A stretch of DNA of 64,000 bases from assembly GCA_030682385.1 (NCBI GenBank), contig JAUXOG010000013.1, forward strand, positions 1-64,000. The letters are read 5' to 3'. The notes beneath the pieces are model-generated. The model searched no databases and was not told the origin of the DNA. It worked only from the letters and a program-made list of their open reading frames with translations. Shown one piece after another: positions 8,902 to 18,256 of the stretch; the first letter of the stretch is position 1; the number at the start of each line of letters is the position of its first letter. Origin of the DNA: Bacteroidota bacterium (lineage in GTDB: Bacteria > Bacteroidota > Ignavibacteria > UBA10030 > BY39). The position numbers were made by a program, and so were the translations under genes.

Positions 8902-9917
8902 TGCTGTTTGTTCTCCGAATTTTGTAATTCTTGAAGAAGTATCCGCGAGGTAACAGCGCGAGGATACTTTAGACATGATTTACATAGCATAATTGCAGTC
9001 TCTTTATCACCTTCATTCATAAGTAGTAGAGCACTCATCCAACTAACAAACGCACGAGGTAGTATATAGTGTTTTGGGAAAAGAGTTTTTGATAACCTAA
9101 AAAGAGCGACATGAAAATAGGGAGGGAGTCTAAGATAGAGCAATAATCTGTTTTTTAGTCTTTTCCTTTTATCTGTATCCAAGGTAGTTATGTATCGCTT
9201 TCCATATCGAATCTGTATCTCAGCAGTCTCAACGGCCGTTTTTTCTATGTCTTGATATTCTTTATTGGATTTATCCTTACATAAATAATATGACCCGAGA
9301 ATCTGGGGAAAATGAAGTATGGGATATTTCTCTGCCACCCTGCATACAAAATCATAATCACCTGCTACTTCATAATTCTCATCAAACCATATTTGATCTT
9401 GAAAATGGAGTGAGGCTTTCCATACAGCTTGAGGACCAACTATATGACCTGCCAAGAGTCGAAGACGACTATACCGAGGTCTCTTCATAATTGCAGAATC
9501 CTTCGTGTCATTAAACAAAGCATTGGGCTCATCTGAAATAACCTGATCTGCATATACTAACCCAACATTAGGATTAGACTTCATAGTTTTTGTTAATATC
9601 TCAAGTGCGTTTGGATGAAGACGATCATCCGTGTTTGCGTTTGTAATATACTTTCCTTTTGCAAGTTTAATTCCTCGGTTCCAAGCTTGATAAATCGTTT
9701 CGCGTTGAGTTGTCGATATGTAGTAAATATTTGAATACCGTTTTTGGAATTCCTTTACAATTTCTTCTTCTTTTTGTTGTGAGCCACTATTGATAACAAT
9801 AATTTCTATCTGTGGAAATATCGTTTGGTCGACGAGATTTTCTAAACGTCCTTGCATAAACGCTTCTGAATTATAGGTGGAAATAATTGCTGAAATTAAT
9901 GTTGATTGCTGGCTCAT
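8898..9917 (-). CDS. Glycosyltransferase family 2 (WcaE/PGL-type) protein
   Basis: The 339-residue protein starts LISAIISTYNSEAFMQGRLENLVDQT, a standard GT2 beginning. INSGSQQKEEEIV, NRGIKLAKGKYITNANTDDRLHPNALE and VAGDYDFVCRVAEKYPI follow, with the DD pair of the acidic motif near residue 97. The C-terminal 100 residues are not catalytic and carry a basic, partly helical region. Start and stop both overlap the neighbours by ATGA, showing translational coupling with the FkbM methyltransferase upstream and the GT2 gene downstream. It is probably cytoplasmic or peripheral to the membrane. The transferred sugar is unknown. Confidence 0.85.
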   Translation of the reverse strand: MSQQSTLISAIISTYNSEAFMQGRLENLVDQTIFPQIEIIVINSGSQQKEEEIVKEFQKRYSNIYYISTTQRETIYQAWNRGIKLAKGKYITNANTDDRLHPNALEILTKTMKSNPNVGLVYADQVISDEPNALFNDTKDSAIMKRPRYSRLRLLAGHIVGPQAVWKASLHFQDQIWFDENYEVAGDYDFVCRVAEKYPILHFPQILGSYYLCKDKSNKEYQDIEKTAVETAEIQIRYGKRYITTLDTDKRKRLKNRLLLYLRLPPYFHVALFRLSKTLFPKHYILPRAFVSWMSALLLMNEGDKETAIMLCKSCLKYPRAVTSRILLQELQNSENKQQ

Positions 9918-10660
9918 GCCTTCTCCAAAATCTTCAATGATGATTCATTAACGAATATTGCATCACCTTGAAGAACCATTCCATTTTGAGGATTGTACAT
10001 CTGATCATAATTTCCGATAAAATGGAATCCTTTCTTAACCAAGAAATCATATACTTCAGAAAAGGTGCTCTGGCCCTGATAAAGTGAGAAATAATTTGTT
10101 TCAACAATTACGACGTCGATCAATGGGAGTGTTTGCTCAGTGCCCCTGAGAACATGGAGTTCATATCCTTGTACATCTATTTTTGCTAAAACACCTCCTT
10201 TTAAACTATAGCCTCTGAGTAGCAGATCTAAAGTTGAAATCTTGATCGATTCTTCCTGAGTATGTTTTGTATATGGGAACGCTATCTCATGTAGTTTTTC
10301 CGCTCTAAGGAGTGAGGAGCTTGGTGAGAATGCATTACAATGGAATATTCTATCTCCATCTTCATCACCAAGTGCATAAGGAATGACAGACAAGGAAGGG
10401 ATACTTTGTTGAAGTTTAAAAAGTTTCTTCACACACTCATAGTGTGGCTCGAAAGCAATGATCGATGCTGACGGAATAACACGATGAATCATTTCCGTGA
10501 ATAAGCCTTCATTCGCGCCAATATCAAGAACTGTGTTGATGTTAAGTTGTTTCAACCATTTATCACTGTTCTGCCGTGTTATACGCTCAACAGCATTCAA
10601 CCGATATACTTCCACGCCAAACTTCTTTAACCAACGATTTATGTAAGTAAGTTTTCTCAT
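9914..10660 (-). CDS. FkbM family methyltransferase
   Basis: This 248-residue protein has the SAM-binding fold of the FkbM family. Motif I is VLDIGANEGLFTEMI near residues 44-58, IAFEPHYECVKKL gives the acidic residue of motif II, and LLRGYSLKGGVLAKIDVQGYELHVLRG near 150-175 is the typical FkbM block with KIDVQGYE. FkbM enzymes in glycan loci usually O-methylate sugars. Its place between the flippase and glycosyltransferase genes, joined by ATGA overlaps on both sides, suggests that it methylates a sugar of the repeat unit or its non-reducing end, where methylation can stop chain growth. That role is inference. Confidence 0.9.
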   Translation of the reverse strand: MRKLTYINRWLKKFGVEVYRLNAVERITRQNSDKWLKQLNINTVLDIGANEGLFTEMIHRVIPSASIIAFEPHYECVKKLFKLQQSIPSLSVIPYALGDEDGDRIFHCNAFSPSSSLLRAEKLHEIAFPYTKHTQEESIKISTLDLLLRGYSLKGGVLAKIDVQGYELHVLRGTEQTLPLIDVVIVETNYFSLYQGQSTFSEVYDFLVKKGFHFIGNYDQMYNPQNGMVLQGDAIFVNESSLKILEKA

Positions 10661-12213
10661 AATATAACTCTATTATGTTTTTTTATTAACACTCGTGAAG
10701 TTAATGCAGCAAATAAGTTCGATCCACCTAAAATGCGTTGGATATCCTTTTCATGAATGAAATCAAAATATCTTATTAAAAGTGTAAATAAAAAAAGATT
10801 TAACGTAGTGGTAAGTACTATCGTTGACCATTGACCTAAGTGCAACCATACTATGATAATATCAATCAGAATAAGAACGATTGCCATAATTGAAATTGAG
10901 ATGAATCTTCTGAATGACATGAACCCAGGCTTTCCTAAAACTCGAATTTGAAAGAACCAGCTAAGAAAAAAAGAATTGAGTAACGCAAGGCCGAACGCAA
11001 TAAGAGCACCCCTGAATCCAAAATAGGGCACTAATATCGCAAAAGCAATAAAATTGATAAAGACATTCGATGCTTGAAGCTTTACAGTCTTACCAGGATG
11101 CCCCTTTACAATAAAAAATTGATATAGAGGAAGAAAAATCAACGCTATCAAATAACTTACCGATATAAATGTAATGGCCTCAGCGATAGGTTGGATATCC
11201 TTTCCGATCCATACAATTGCTACTGGTTTGGCAATGAATATGATAGTAACCACACAAAATACAATAAATGGAAAAAGTAAACGTTCTAAGTCTTCAATAA
11301 TCCCCTTGATTTGGCCATTGTCTCTCAAAGAGGCTAATAACGGTAAAACTGGATATAGTAGACGTTCTAAAATACTAAGGAATAGACTTTTAACTTTTAT
11401 ACCAATATCAAAAAAGACAACAGAATCAAGATTGACAAATCTTGCGATGAGCAGTTTATTTAAGGGCTCAAAGATCAATCCCAATATACTACTTGCATAG
11501 ACTTTCCCTCCATAAATAATATGCTTCAGGGCAATTCTTTTAAAATCTACCTTCAGTCCAACGACTGACAATCCACCCCATTTCTTTATAGCAACATATG
11601 TTAAAAAAAACCACCAAATGCTCGTAGTTATGAGAATTCCTGCACCGACTAAATCTAATGTTGGGGAAAGCATCAATATCAACAGTACAATTCCACGATT
11701 AGATATACTATAAAGAATCTGAAAACCGTTTGACCAATGCACCAAGCTCAAGGAATCCAGAATTGCTGTTGAGATTTGGCCCAACAAAAGAAAAACATTC
11801 GTGACAACAAGATATCTAAAGCATGCAATTGTTGTTTCGTCGATAAGATTTGTTGGTATTTGAAGTACCGATTGAAGCAATGGCCGGCTTAATAGAAAAG
11901 CCATTATGACGAGTAATCCAAGAAGGGACAGCATAAGAATAAAAGCCACGAGAATATCATTATCCGATTCGCGAGTCTTTCCCTGTTCAGCTAAGTGCTT
12001 AATGAGAGAAGCATTCAACCCCAGATTTGCAACAACGCCAAAATATCCAACGATAGACAGAAGTATAAAAACACCATATACTTCAACCCCAAGTTGCTGG
12101 ATCGCCACCGGGATCGTTAAGACGATTAAAAAAGAATTAACGATGACCTGGATGACTCCCGTGATCGACCCTTTTAATAAGTTTTTCTTCGTCAGATTCA
12201 ATAATCTCTCCAT
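10657..12213 (-). CDS. Oligosaccharide flippase (Wzx-like, MOP superfamily)
   Basis: The 518-residue protein is strongly hydrophobic with about 12-14 predicted membrane helices. It begins NLLKGSITGVIQVIVNSFLIVLTIPVAIQQLG, followed by VYGVFILLSIVGYFGVVANLGLNASLIKHLAEQG, the pattern of polysaccharide-exporting MOP proteins. It would flip the undecaprenyl-linked repeat unit across the inner membrane for a Wzy-type polymerase. It sits directly between the polymerase gene (13 bp upstream) and the FkbM gene (ATGA overlap). A second, shorter flippase of the same superfamily lies at 59305-60705 in the other glycan cluster. Confidence 0.88.
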   Translation of the reverse strand: MERLLNLTKKNLLKGSITGVIQVIVNSFLIVLTIPVAIQQLGVEVYGVFILLSIVGYFGVVANLGLNASLIKHLAEQGKTRESDNDILVAFILMLSLLGLLVIMAFLLSRPLLQSVLQIPTNLIDETTIACFRYLVVTNVFLLLGQISTAILDSLSLVHWSNGFQILYSISNRGIVLLILMLSPTLDLVGAGILITTSIWWFFLTYVAIKKWGGLSVVGLKVDFKRIALKHIIYGGKVYASSILGLIFEPLNKLLIARFVNLDSVVFFDIGIKVKSLFLSILERLLYPVLPLLASLRDNGQIKGIIEDLERLLFPFIVFCVVTIIFIAKPVAIVWIGKDIQPIAEAITFISVSYLIALIFLPLYQFFIVKGHPGKTVKLQASNVFINFIAFAILVPYFGFRGALIAFGLALLNSFFLSWFFQIRVLGKPGFMSFRRFISISIMAIVLILIDIIIVWLHLGQWSTIVLTTTLNLFLFTLLIRYFDFIHEKDIQRILGGSNLFAALTSRVLIKKHNRVIL

Positions 12214-12226
12214 CTAATTACGATAT

Positions 12227-13660
12227 TCATCGCCAAGTTCTCATCGATCCTATTAATCTGGTTCTAGCAACGTTATCCGCTTGATGTCCTAAAGCAACAA
12301 GCAATCCTATGATGATTGCAAAATTAATAATTCCATGCCCCAAAAGCCAGGCATCAGTAACAAACATCGAAATGGAAATATATATTAATGTAGAAATCAA
12401 TGCCAGACCGAGCATTTTTTCCTCTTTATCTTTAAGATGTTGCAGATTATGAAATGAATAACGAAGAGAAGATATCAAAAAAAATAAAAACCCTAATAAC
12501 CCAAGAACACCGGTCTCCACTAATAAAGCTAGATAACCAACATGAGGAGTTCTACCTTTTACATACAGATCAAATAATACCTTAGGAATTGTACGATAAT
12601 ACTGAGAAGAATATGGAAAAGAGTAAATACCTATACCAATTAAAGGATGTGCCTCGAATGCCTGTATTGCAGTATGCCAGATAAGAAGCCGACTTCCGAT
12701 AGAACCGGTAGGATATCCCGCTTCGTTAAAAAACTGGTTTTTGTCCTTACTAATTTCGGCTGTAGGTTTAACGATATCTGGATTATTTTGTTTTATAGCC
12801 GAGAATAAAAGAATCATAATTGCAAACCCGACGCCCCCGATTAAAACAAACTTACTTCTGGACAGATTGAAATGAGATGCTTTTAGAGTTAAATATATAC
12901 CGATTATGATTAGACAAATTATTATAACAATCATGCTATTTCGAGTTTGTGTCGCAATATTTCCAAGAGTGCATATTGAGAAAATAAAAAAATATACTAC
13001 CCGTTTTAAACCTTTGCTAAGGGCCAGGAACACAAAGGATACCACTACACCAATCCCTGAATAATCGGTAAACATTATACCTGCAATACCAAAAGATCTT
13101 TTGCCAGTAATCAATGTTTCAAACAGCGCTTCGATTGATGCTGCTACAACAAGTGCCAGGAAGAATGACAAGGTTTTGCGAATTTCCTTTACTGAAGATA
13201 TTGTTGTACCGAGTATTGCGATAATCAAAAAAAAGGCGATCAGATTATAAATCAAGACAACACTTGGAAACCACTGAGCAATATTAACCATAGAAGGTAC
13301 GACAGCAATCAAAAAAACTAAAATTGGAAATGTCAGGGAGTGTTTCAAGTTTGAATAGGGTGTACTGTAATGTGTGATTAAATACGATGCAATAAATAGT
13401 AAGGAGAACCAACCGGCTGCGCTAAAGCCATAGTGCAAATCAACGAATAACATAAATATTAATAAATACTTCATCTCCGAAAAACGAAGAATGAAAATAA
13501 ATAATATTGGTATAGAAAAGAACAGCATTACTATTGTGATGTGTGGAGCAGTGAAATAAATTGTATATATAGCTGCGAGTGACATTAATACACTAGCGAA
13601 AAACACACCCGCGTTTTCGTGTATTGAACTATATAATCTATTAATTGCTGTTCGAATCAT
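12227..13660 (-). CDS. O-antigen polymerase/ligase family protein (Wzy-like)
   Basis: The 477-residue protein has about 12 hydrophobic helices and the long periplasmic loop of the Wzy_C/WaaL family. The loop carries GSIGSRLLIWHTAIQAFEAHPLIGIG near residues 320-345 and RTPHVGYLALLVETG near 375-389, where the conserved arginine and histidine lie. Next to Wzx-, Wzz- and Wza-like genes it is most likely the polymerase joining repeat units in the periplasm; ligase activity cannot be excluded because the two share this domain. Its start lies inside the 3' end of the Wzz-like gene (20 bp overlap). Confidence 0.87.
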   Translation of the reverse strand: MIRTAINRLYSSIHENAGVFFASVLMSLAAIYTIYFTAPHITIVMLFFSIPILFIFILRFSEMKYLLIFMLFVDLHYGFSAAGWFSLLFIASYLITHYSTPYSNLKHSLTFPILVFLIAVVPSMVNIAQWFPSVVLIYNLIAFFLIIAILGTTISSVKEIRKTLSFFLALVVAASIEALFETLITGKRSFGIAGIMFTDYSGIGVVVSFVFLALSKGLKRVVYFFIFSICTLGNIATQTRNSMIVIIICLIIIGIYLTLKASHFNLSRSKFVLIGGVGFAIMILLFSAIKQNNPDIVKPTAEISKDKNQFFNEAGYPTGSIGSRLLIWHTAIQAFEAHPLIGIGIYSFPYSSQYYRTIPKVLFDLYVKGRTPHVGYLALLVETGVLGLLGFLFFLISSLRYSFHNLQHLKDKEEKMLGLALISTLIYISISMFVTDAWLLGHGIINFAIIIGLLVALGHQADNVARTRLIGSMRTWR

Positions 13661-14855
13661 TGTTGGATGTTCGTCTTGATGGATTATACAGAAGTTTTCC
13701 CAATTGGAGTAATCGTGGATTGGTTATCAATCTAATTTTTTCATTTATATAGTAGAAAAGTATAATACTACATATTACAAATAAAGCTATTCCGAAGGAA
13801 AAGAACGTTCGAGGTGGATAACTTCTTTTTGCAGGAGTTATTGCTTTATCAACTACCTGTAGTATTGGATAATCCTTCTTTTCATCAATCTTGGCTTGCT
13901 CGTACAAAGGAGTAAGAAATTTTAATAAAGTGCCACTAATTTCTACAGTTCGAAAGAGTCGTAAATAATCCATCGAAATATTTGGCATCGACTTCAATGG
14001 AAGCATAAGGCCCCCTCGTTGACCTTTCTGATTTAATTCATCCAACTTGCGCTGATATTCTTCAAGTTCCATACGTGTGTTAACAACGACTGGAGATACT
14101 TGATCATATGTTTTTTCAAGGATTCCTAACTGGATTTGTTTCGATATTACATTTGTTTCAAGTGTAGAATAAAGTGACATAATTTCTTTGATTTGTGAAG
14201 TCATCTCAAGCATCCCAGTTTTTTCCTGAAATAATTTAAGAGAATCTTCTGATTTTTGTAAATCAGCTTTCAAATCAACTAATCGTTGTTCCAGGAACAG
14301 TCTGCTTTCACGGGATTTTGATATTCTGAGATTTATAACTCGATTATTAAGCAATTCAACAATGGTATTCGTAATAGCCGCTACACGCTTTGGCTCTGTA
14401 TCGATAAAAGTGATTTGGACCGCCCCATCTTCGGTTTCTGCGATTTTAATTTTTTTTCTTATTTTCGCTAATGCTTTTTCTCGATCCCGGGCATTTGTTG
14501 AATCGCAACCATAGGTTTGGTACAGGTCATAACTGGAGAGAATCGATTCAAGAGAAGAGCGACTATAAATTAGTGTATTATATTTATCCATTTCAACTCT
14601 TGACTGTGCTGATCCTAACTTCATCGGCAGTATATCAAAAGATTTAGAGAGGCTTCCAAGTAGTCCCGGAGTTTCATCGACCGTACTCACAATTGTCGAA
14701 GTTGCTTCATATTGGTCATCAATAAACAATAAAATTCCTAAATATGAAATAATGAGTGAAACAGTAAATGCCAATATCAATTTATTTTTCTTAGTCGCTA
14801 CGAGTAGGAAAAGATCGAGTATGTCGAAGTTTCTCTGTGCTTTATTTTCTTCCAT
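13641..14855 (-). CDS. Wzz-type chain-length determinant / polysaccharide co-polymerase (no kinase domain)
   Basis: The 404-residue protein has the Wzz layout: a first membrane helix near residues 26-48 (LILAFTVSLIISYLGILLFI), a long periplasmic helical part rich in charged residues near 180-290 that looks coiled-coil, and a second helix near 348-370 after the proline-rich KRSYPPRTF motif. No Walker A motif follows, so it is the PCP type without a tyrosine kinase. It would set chain length together with the Wzy-like polymerase and may bridge to the Wza-like exporter upstream. The stop overlaps the polymerase start by 20 bp. Confidence 0.88.
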   Translation of the reverse strand: MEENKAQRNFDILDLFLLVATKKNKLILAFTVSLIISYLGILLFIDDQYEATSTIVSTVDETPGLLGSLSKSFDILPMKLGSAQSRVEMDKYNTLIYSRSSLESILSSYDLYQTYGCDSTNARDREKALAKIRKKIKIAETEDGAVQITFIDTEPKRVAAITNTIVELLNNRVINLRISKSRESRLFLEQRLVDLKADLQKSEDSLKLFQEKTGMLEMTSQIKEIMSLYSTLETNVISKQIQLGILEKTYDQVSPVVVNTRMELEEYQRKLDELNQKGQRGGLMLPLKSMPNISMDYLRLFRTVEISGTLLKFLTPLYEQAKIDEKKDYPILQVVDKAITPAKRSYPPRTFFSFGIALFVICSIILFYYINEKIRLITNPRLLQLGKLLYNPSRRTSNNDSNSN

Positions 14856-14872
14856 AATATATTTCCGAGGTT

Positions 14873-16528
14873 TTATTTCGTTACCTGTACAATTAATACT
14901 GCTATTCCTATCACAACACTTAAAATACTCGCAGTTTGGCTTAAAACCGTTGTATAATATGCGAATGATCTTTCAGGAGTTTTTGGTATCCAGATGTAAT
15001 CACCCTCCTCGATCGTTGTTTCATCCGGGTCTAACCATTGTTTAGTTTTACTTTTAATTATTTTAACATCACCTTTTCGGGCTGCGTCTGTAAATCCACC
15101 GCATTTGGAAGTATAATATGCCACGGTTCCATCCTTTATAAATGGTATATGACCGGGTGAAATTACCTGCCCAAAAACATAAATAGTGTTTTTTAACGAA
15201 GGTATTTGGATATAGTCGCCATCTTTGATTAATACATCTTGCGATTTATCATTTTGTAAAAAGAGTTTCTCAAAATCGACGTTTACAATTTCTTTTTGAA
15301 TTCTGAGTTCTGTTTCGATTTGATATGATGCGCTGTCGTCTGGTGAAATGCTGCCGCGCATACTCATTATCCGCTCGATATCCATTTCGCGGGGCGAAAC
15401 AGACCGTCGGTAAAGTTCTGCCGATTTTAAGGATGCGAACTCTGTAAAACCACCGGCTGCTCGAATCGCATCGGATAAACGACTGTTATTTTTGGTAATA
15501 GGATACGTACCGGGATATTTAACATCGCCACCGATATATACTACAAAATCTTCTCTCAACTCTAATTTTTGTTTAACAACAATTCTGTCGCCCGGTTCAA
15601 GTGGAATATTTTTAGAATTTCCGTCCGAAATATCGCTCAGTTTTAGTATTTTCGTTTCCAGTATTTTTGCTTCGCTATCGAGGCGTGAGAATTCGATGCT
15701 GTCTAAATTCGCTAAACGTGTACAACCGAGAGCTATTTTCAGAGCATCGGTAATGCTGTCGCCTTCTACATATTCGAATCTTCCCGGATTATTCACTTCG
15801 CCGTAAACACCAATTACATTTTTAGATGGATTTTTTCTAGGAACAATAACTACATCTCCTTCGCGAAGATACGGATTGTGCTTGTCTTCCTTGGTAGCTA
15901 AAAACTTTGGTATATCGATTCTGGTGGTTGAGCCGTCCCTTCGTTTTAAAATTATGTTGCGTGTTGACATTCTCTCGATAGTCGCTGAAAGCTCTCCTTG
16001 AGTTTGCCGTTGTGCTACCATATTTGCTGATTGTATTGCTTTATCGACACGATCTACAGCTGACAAAGTATATAACGCCGGATTTAATACATTCCCTGAT
16101 ACTGTAACTATAATCGGTCGCGGCTCGATTAGAGTGATTGTTAGCTCACTTGTAAGATATTTTTTTCGAACTTCGCTGTAAACTATTTTTTTAACATCGG
16201 CCAATGTTTTATCGGCAACTTTTATTTCTCCTACTGTCGGAATTATTAATGTGCCTTCGGGGGTAACTGTCAGGACGAAATTAACAGCAGGACTTATCCA
16301 GATATTTAAAGCAATTTTATCGGAAGGTCCTACAAAATATTTTTCTGCCTCGACCACACCCTCTAAAGCCACCTGTTGTGGTTGTTGCATGAATTGTTGA
16401 GCTTGTCGGGATTTTGAATCGAAGCTATCAAATATATTGGTTGCTTCCTTATCTCTGCTTAACTGCCCAAAAACAGCGGATGTAAAAAGTAATAGCAGAA
16501 AAAAAACTTTGTTTTTAATGTTAATCAA
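14873..16528 (-). CDS. Wza-like outer-membrane polysaccharide export protein (Poly_export plus SLBB repeats)
   Basis: The 551-residue protein starts with a signal peptide (NKVFFLLLLFTSAVFGQ). The Poly_export domain follows near residues 57-145 (YFVGPSDKIALNIWISP...EGTLIIPTVGEIKVADKT), then several SLBB beta-grasp repeats, recognisable by VIGVYGEVNNPGRFEYVEGDS, YIGGDVKYPGTYPI and YVFGQVISPGHIPFI. A hydrophobic helix ends the protein (ILSVVIGIAVLIVQV). It is longer than E. coli Wza (about 380 residues) because of extra SLBB units, as is common in this phylum. It should form the channel that carries polymer out of the periplasm. It lies 14 bp downstream of rfbB and 17 bp upstream of the Wzz-like gene. 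Confidence 0.9.
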   Translation of the reverse strand: MINIKNKVFFLLLLFTSAVFGQLSRDKEATNIFDSFDSKSRQAQQFMQQPQQVALEGVVEAEKYFVGPSDKIALNIWISPAVNFVLTVTPEGTLIIPTVGEIKVADKTLADVKKIVYSEVRKKYLTSELTITLIEPRPIIVTVSGNVLNPALYTLSAVDRVDKAIQSANMVAQRQTQGELSATIERMSTRNIILKRRDGSTTRIDIPKFLATKEDKHNPYLREGDVVIVPRKNPSKNVIGVYGEVNNPGRFEYVEGDSITDALKIALGCTRLANLDSIEFSRLDSEAKILETKILKLSDISDGNSKNIPLEPGDRIVVKQKLELREDFVVYIGGDVKYPGTYPITKNNSRLSDAIRAAGGFTEFASLKSAELYRRSVSPREMDIERIMSMRGSISPDDSASYQIETELRIQKEIVNVDFEKLFLQNDKSQDVLIKDGDYIQIPSLKNTIYVFGQVISPGHIPFIKDGTVAYYTSKCGGFTDAARKGDVKIIKSKTKQWLDPDETTIEEGDYIWIPKTPERSFAYYTTVLSQTASILSVVIGIAVLIVQVTK

Positions 16529-16542
16529 TGTTCAGTTCCTCA

Positions 16543-17574
16543 TTATCTATTTTCGTACATGTTTTTGTAATATTCTTGATACTTGCCGCTGATAATTCGT
16601 TGCCACCAGTCTTTGTTGTTTAAATACCATTCGATTGTTTCGGCGATACCTTCTTCAAATGTATAACGCGGCTGCCAGCCAAGTTCATTTTTGATTTTAG
16701 TCGCATCTATTGCGTATCGTAAATCGTGTCCCGGACGGTCTTTAACATAAGTAATCAAACTCTCCGGTTTGTTCAATTTAGCTAAGAGTAGTTTAACGAT
16801 ATCGATGTTTTTCCATTCGTTGTTACCACCGATGTTGTAAACCTCACTTATCTTTCCGTTATGCAAAACAACATCGATAGCTTCGCAGTGGTCCAGCACG
16901 TGCAACCAGTCGCGGACGTTTGTACCTTGCCCGTAAACGGGGAGAGGTTTATCGTTGAGTGCGTTTGCGATCATAAGCGGGATTAATTTTTCAGGGAATT
17001 GGTAATGTCCGTAATTGTTTGAACAGCGGGTAATTAGAACCGGGGTTCCAAAGGTATGCTGATAAGCCAAAGCAAGTAAATCAGCTCCGGTTTTGCTTGC
17101 CGCATAAGGACTGTTAGGATGCAGCGGAGTTTCTTCTGTAAATTTTCCTGAGCTTCCTAACGATCCGTAAACTTCATCAGTCGAGACTTGAAGAAATATT
17201 TTTATTCCTTTTTCTTTAGCAGCATCGAGAAGAACTTGTGTACCGAGAACATTTGTTTGGACAAAAATCGCTGCACCTAATATGCTGCGGTCAACGTGTG
17301 ACTCAGCCGCAAAGTTTACCACCGTATCGATTTGATATTTTTCTATCACATTTGTAACGGTTTCCTTGTCGCAGATATCGCCTCTTTCAAAATGGTAGTT
17401 CGGATTTGATTCGATGCTTTTCAGGTTTTCTAAATTGCCGGCATAAGTCAGTTTATCAAAATTTACTATCTTGTAATCGGGATGCTTTTCAAGAATATAG
17501 TGGATAAAGTTGCTGCCAATAAATCCGGCGCCGCCTGTTACTAAAATCGTCATTTGCTCTCTGTTATTCGTCAT
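16543..17574 (-). CDS. rfbB: dTDP-glucose 4,6-dehydratase
   Basis: The 343-residue protein is an extended short-chain dehydrogenase that turns dTDP-glucose into dTDP-4-keto-6-deoxyglucose. The NAD-binding motif is TGGAGFIGSNF near 14-24, the catalytic block is STDEVYGSLG followed by YAASKTGADLLA with the YxxxK pair, and RCSNNYGHYQFPEKLIPLMI is diagnostic for RmlB. The annotated start adds seven residues (MTNNREQ) ahead of MTILVTGGAGF; those 21 bp are three units of a 7-bp repeat, so the ancestral start is probably the ATG at 17553. It follows the rfbC-like gene closely. rmlA and rmlD are not in the window. Confidence 0.95.
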   Translation of the reverse strand: MTNNREQMTILVTGGAGFIGSNFIHYILEKHPDYKIVNFDKLTYAGNLENLKSIESNPNYHFERGDICDKETVTNVIEKYQIDTVVNFAAESHVDRSILGAAIFVQTNVLGTQVLLDAAKEKGIKIFLQVSTDEVYGSLGSSGKFTEETPLHPNSPYAASKTGADLLALAYQHTFGTPVLITRCSNNYGHYQFPEKLIPLMIANALNDKPLPVYGQGTNVRDWLHVLDHCEAIDVVLHNGKISEVYNIGGNNEWKNIDIVKLLLAKLNKPESLITYVKDRPGHDLRYAIDATKIKNELGWQPRYTFEEGIAETIEWYLNNKDWWQRIISGKYQEYYKNMYENR

Positions 17575-17590
17575 TTGTAATTAGTCTATT
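17549..17590. repeat. 7-bp-period repeat array, consensus about GTNATTN, at the rfbC/rfbB junction
   Basis: Six consecutive heptamers on the plus strand each begin with G; four keep the pattern GTNATTN (GTCATTT occurs twice, at 17549 and 17570). The array covers the stop codon of the rfbC-like gene, the 6-bp spacer and the first codons of rfbB, adding an N-terminal extension of exactly seven residues. It belongs to the same class as the arrays near the bat and spm genes. Confidence 0.65.
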
Positions 17591-18054
17591 TTGAATATTG
17601 TGTTAGGGTCGTGTTCGTGGCGGATTTCGTCAACTTTTTCTTTTTTCCCCATACCCATAAAAAGTCGGTTTGGGTAGTTGGTGACCATACCTAATTTATC
17701 GCCGATATTTTTATACGCATGAACGATTCCCGGCGGAACCAGGATCGATTTTGGTTCATCCTCGCCGGCAGTGATTATCATTTTGTGAAGGTAAGTGGGG
17801 GAATCCTTCCTATTATCCCAAAGATAAATTTTAAACGTTGAGGGACCGATGAAGCCGAATAAATCTGCCTGATCGACGTGTTCGTGAGGGCCCCTTGCAA
17901 CTTGAGGATTTGTCATTGAAATGTAAGACATTACGGGATGAAATTCTGTAAGAAGTTCGTCGTTGCGAAAAGTTTCAATAAGCCAACCGCGTTGGTCTGA
18001 ATATTTACCGAGTATTTTAACTGCTACACCATTGATTGGGGCGTTTTTGAACAT
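17581..18054 (-). CDS. dTDP-4-dehydrorhamnose 3,5-epimerase family protein (RmlC-like cupin)
   Basis: The 157-residue protein follows the RmlC fold: GVAVKILGKYSDQRGWLIETFRND at the N terminus, ISMTNPQVARGPHEHVDQADLFGF with the active-site histidine region near 50-65, LWDNRKDSPTYLHK near 78-91, and ILVPPGIVHAYKNIG near 104-118. Classic RmlC proteins are about 180 residues with RGLHYQ at the active site; this one has RGPHEH and is shorter, so it may be a variant epimerase or act on another keto-sugar. It is the first gene of the exopolysaccharide operon, with rfbB 6 bp after its stop, consistent with a deoxysugar pathway. Confidence 0.82.
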   Translation of the reverse strand: MFKNAPINGVAVKILGKYSDQRGWLIETFRNDELLTEFHPVMSYISMTNPQVARGPHEHVDQADLFGFIGPSTFKIYLWDNRKDSPTYLHKMIITAGEDEPKSILVPPGIVHAYKNIGDKLGMVTNYPNRLFMGMGKKEKVDEIRHEHDPNTIFKID

Positions 18055-18086
18055 CCTGATTCCTAAATAGTTTGAAAATCTGCTTG

Positions 18087-18115
18087 AAAATATGAAAAAA
18101 AGCTGTAAAAAACAA
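18087..18115 (-). promoter_or_regulatory. Candidate promoter of the exopolysaccharide operon (TTGTTT-N17-TATTTT)
   Basis: Read on the minus strand, TTGTTT (18110-18115) and TATTTT (18087-18092) are separated by 17 bp, about 33 bp upstream of the rfbC-like start. Spacing is ideal; the boxes are only moderate matches and the region is T-rich, so chance is possible. Confidence 0.4.
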
Positions 18116-18204
18116 TGGTAGCAATATGTTCGGTAAGTATTCCTTTATAATTTATTGAATAATCTGTGAAATGAATCTACAAAATGCCCAAATTAAAATC
18201 AAAT

Positions 18205-18241
18205 GGGCTGATTAATATATTTATCTTTTATCAATCAGCCC
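18205..18241 (-). terminator. Hairpin ending the two-component operon
   Basis: A perfect 9-bp stem GGGCTGATT (18205-18213) / AATCAGCCC (18233-18241) with a 19-base AT-rich loop lies 16 bp beyond the stop of the double-receiver gene. On the minus strand it is followed by ATTTGATTTT, a modest T-rich tail. It fits a rho-independent terminator separating the regulatory genes from the exopolysaccharide operon. Confidence 0.6.
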
Positions 18242-18256
18242 TGATACAATTTTGGA

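Noticed and set aside
8902-8976. Upstream extension of the GT2 gene ending at 8116
   Set aside because: The extra 25 residues are antiparallel use of the neighbour's coding sequence in another frame; the ATGA junction at 8898-8901 is the better start.
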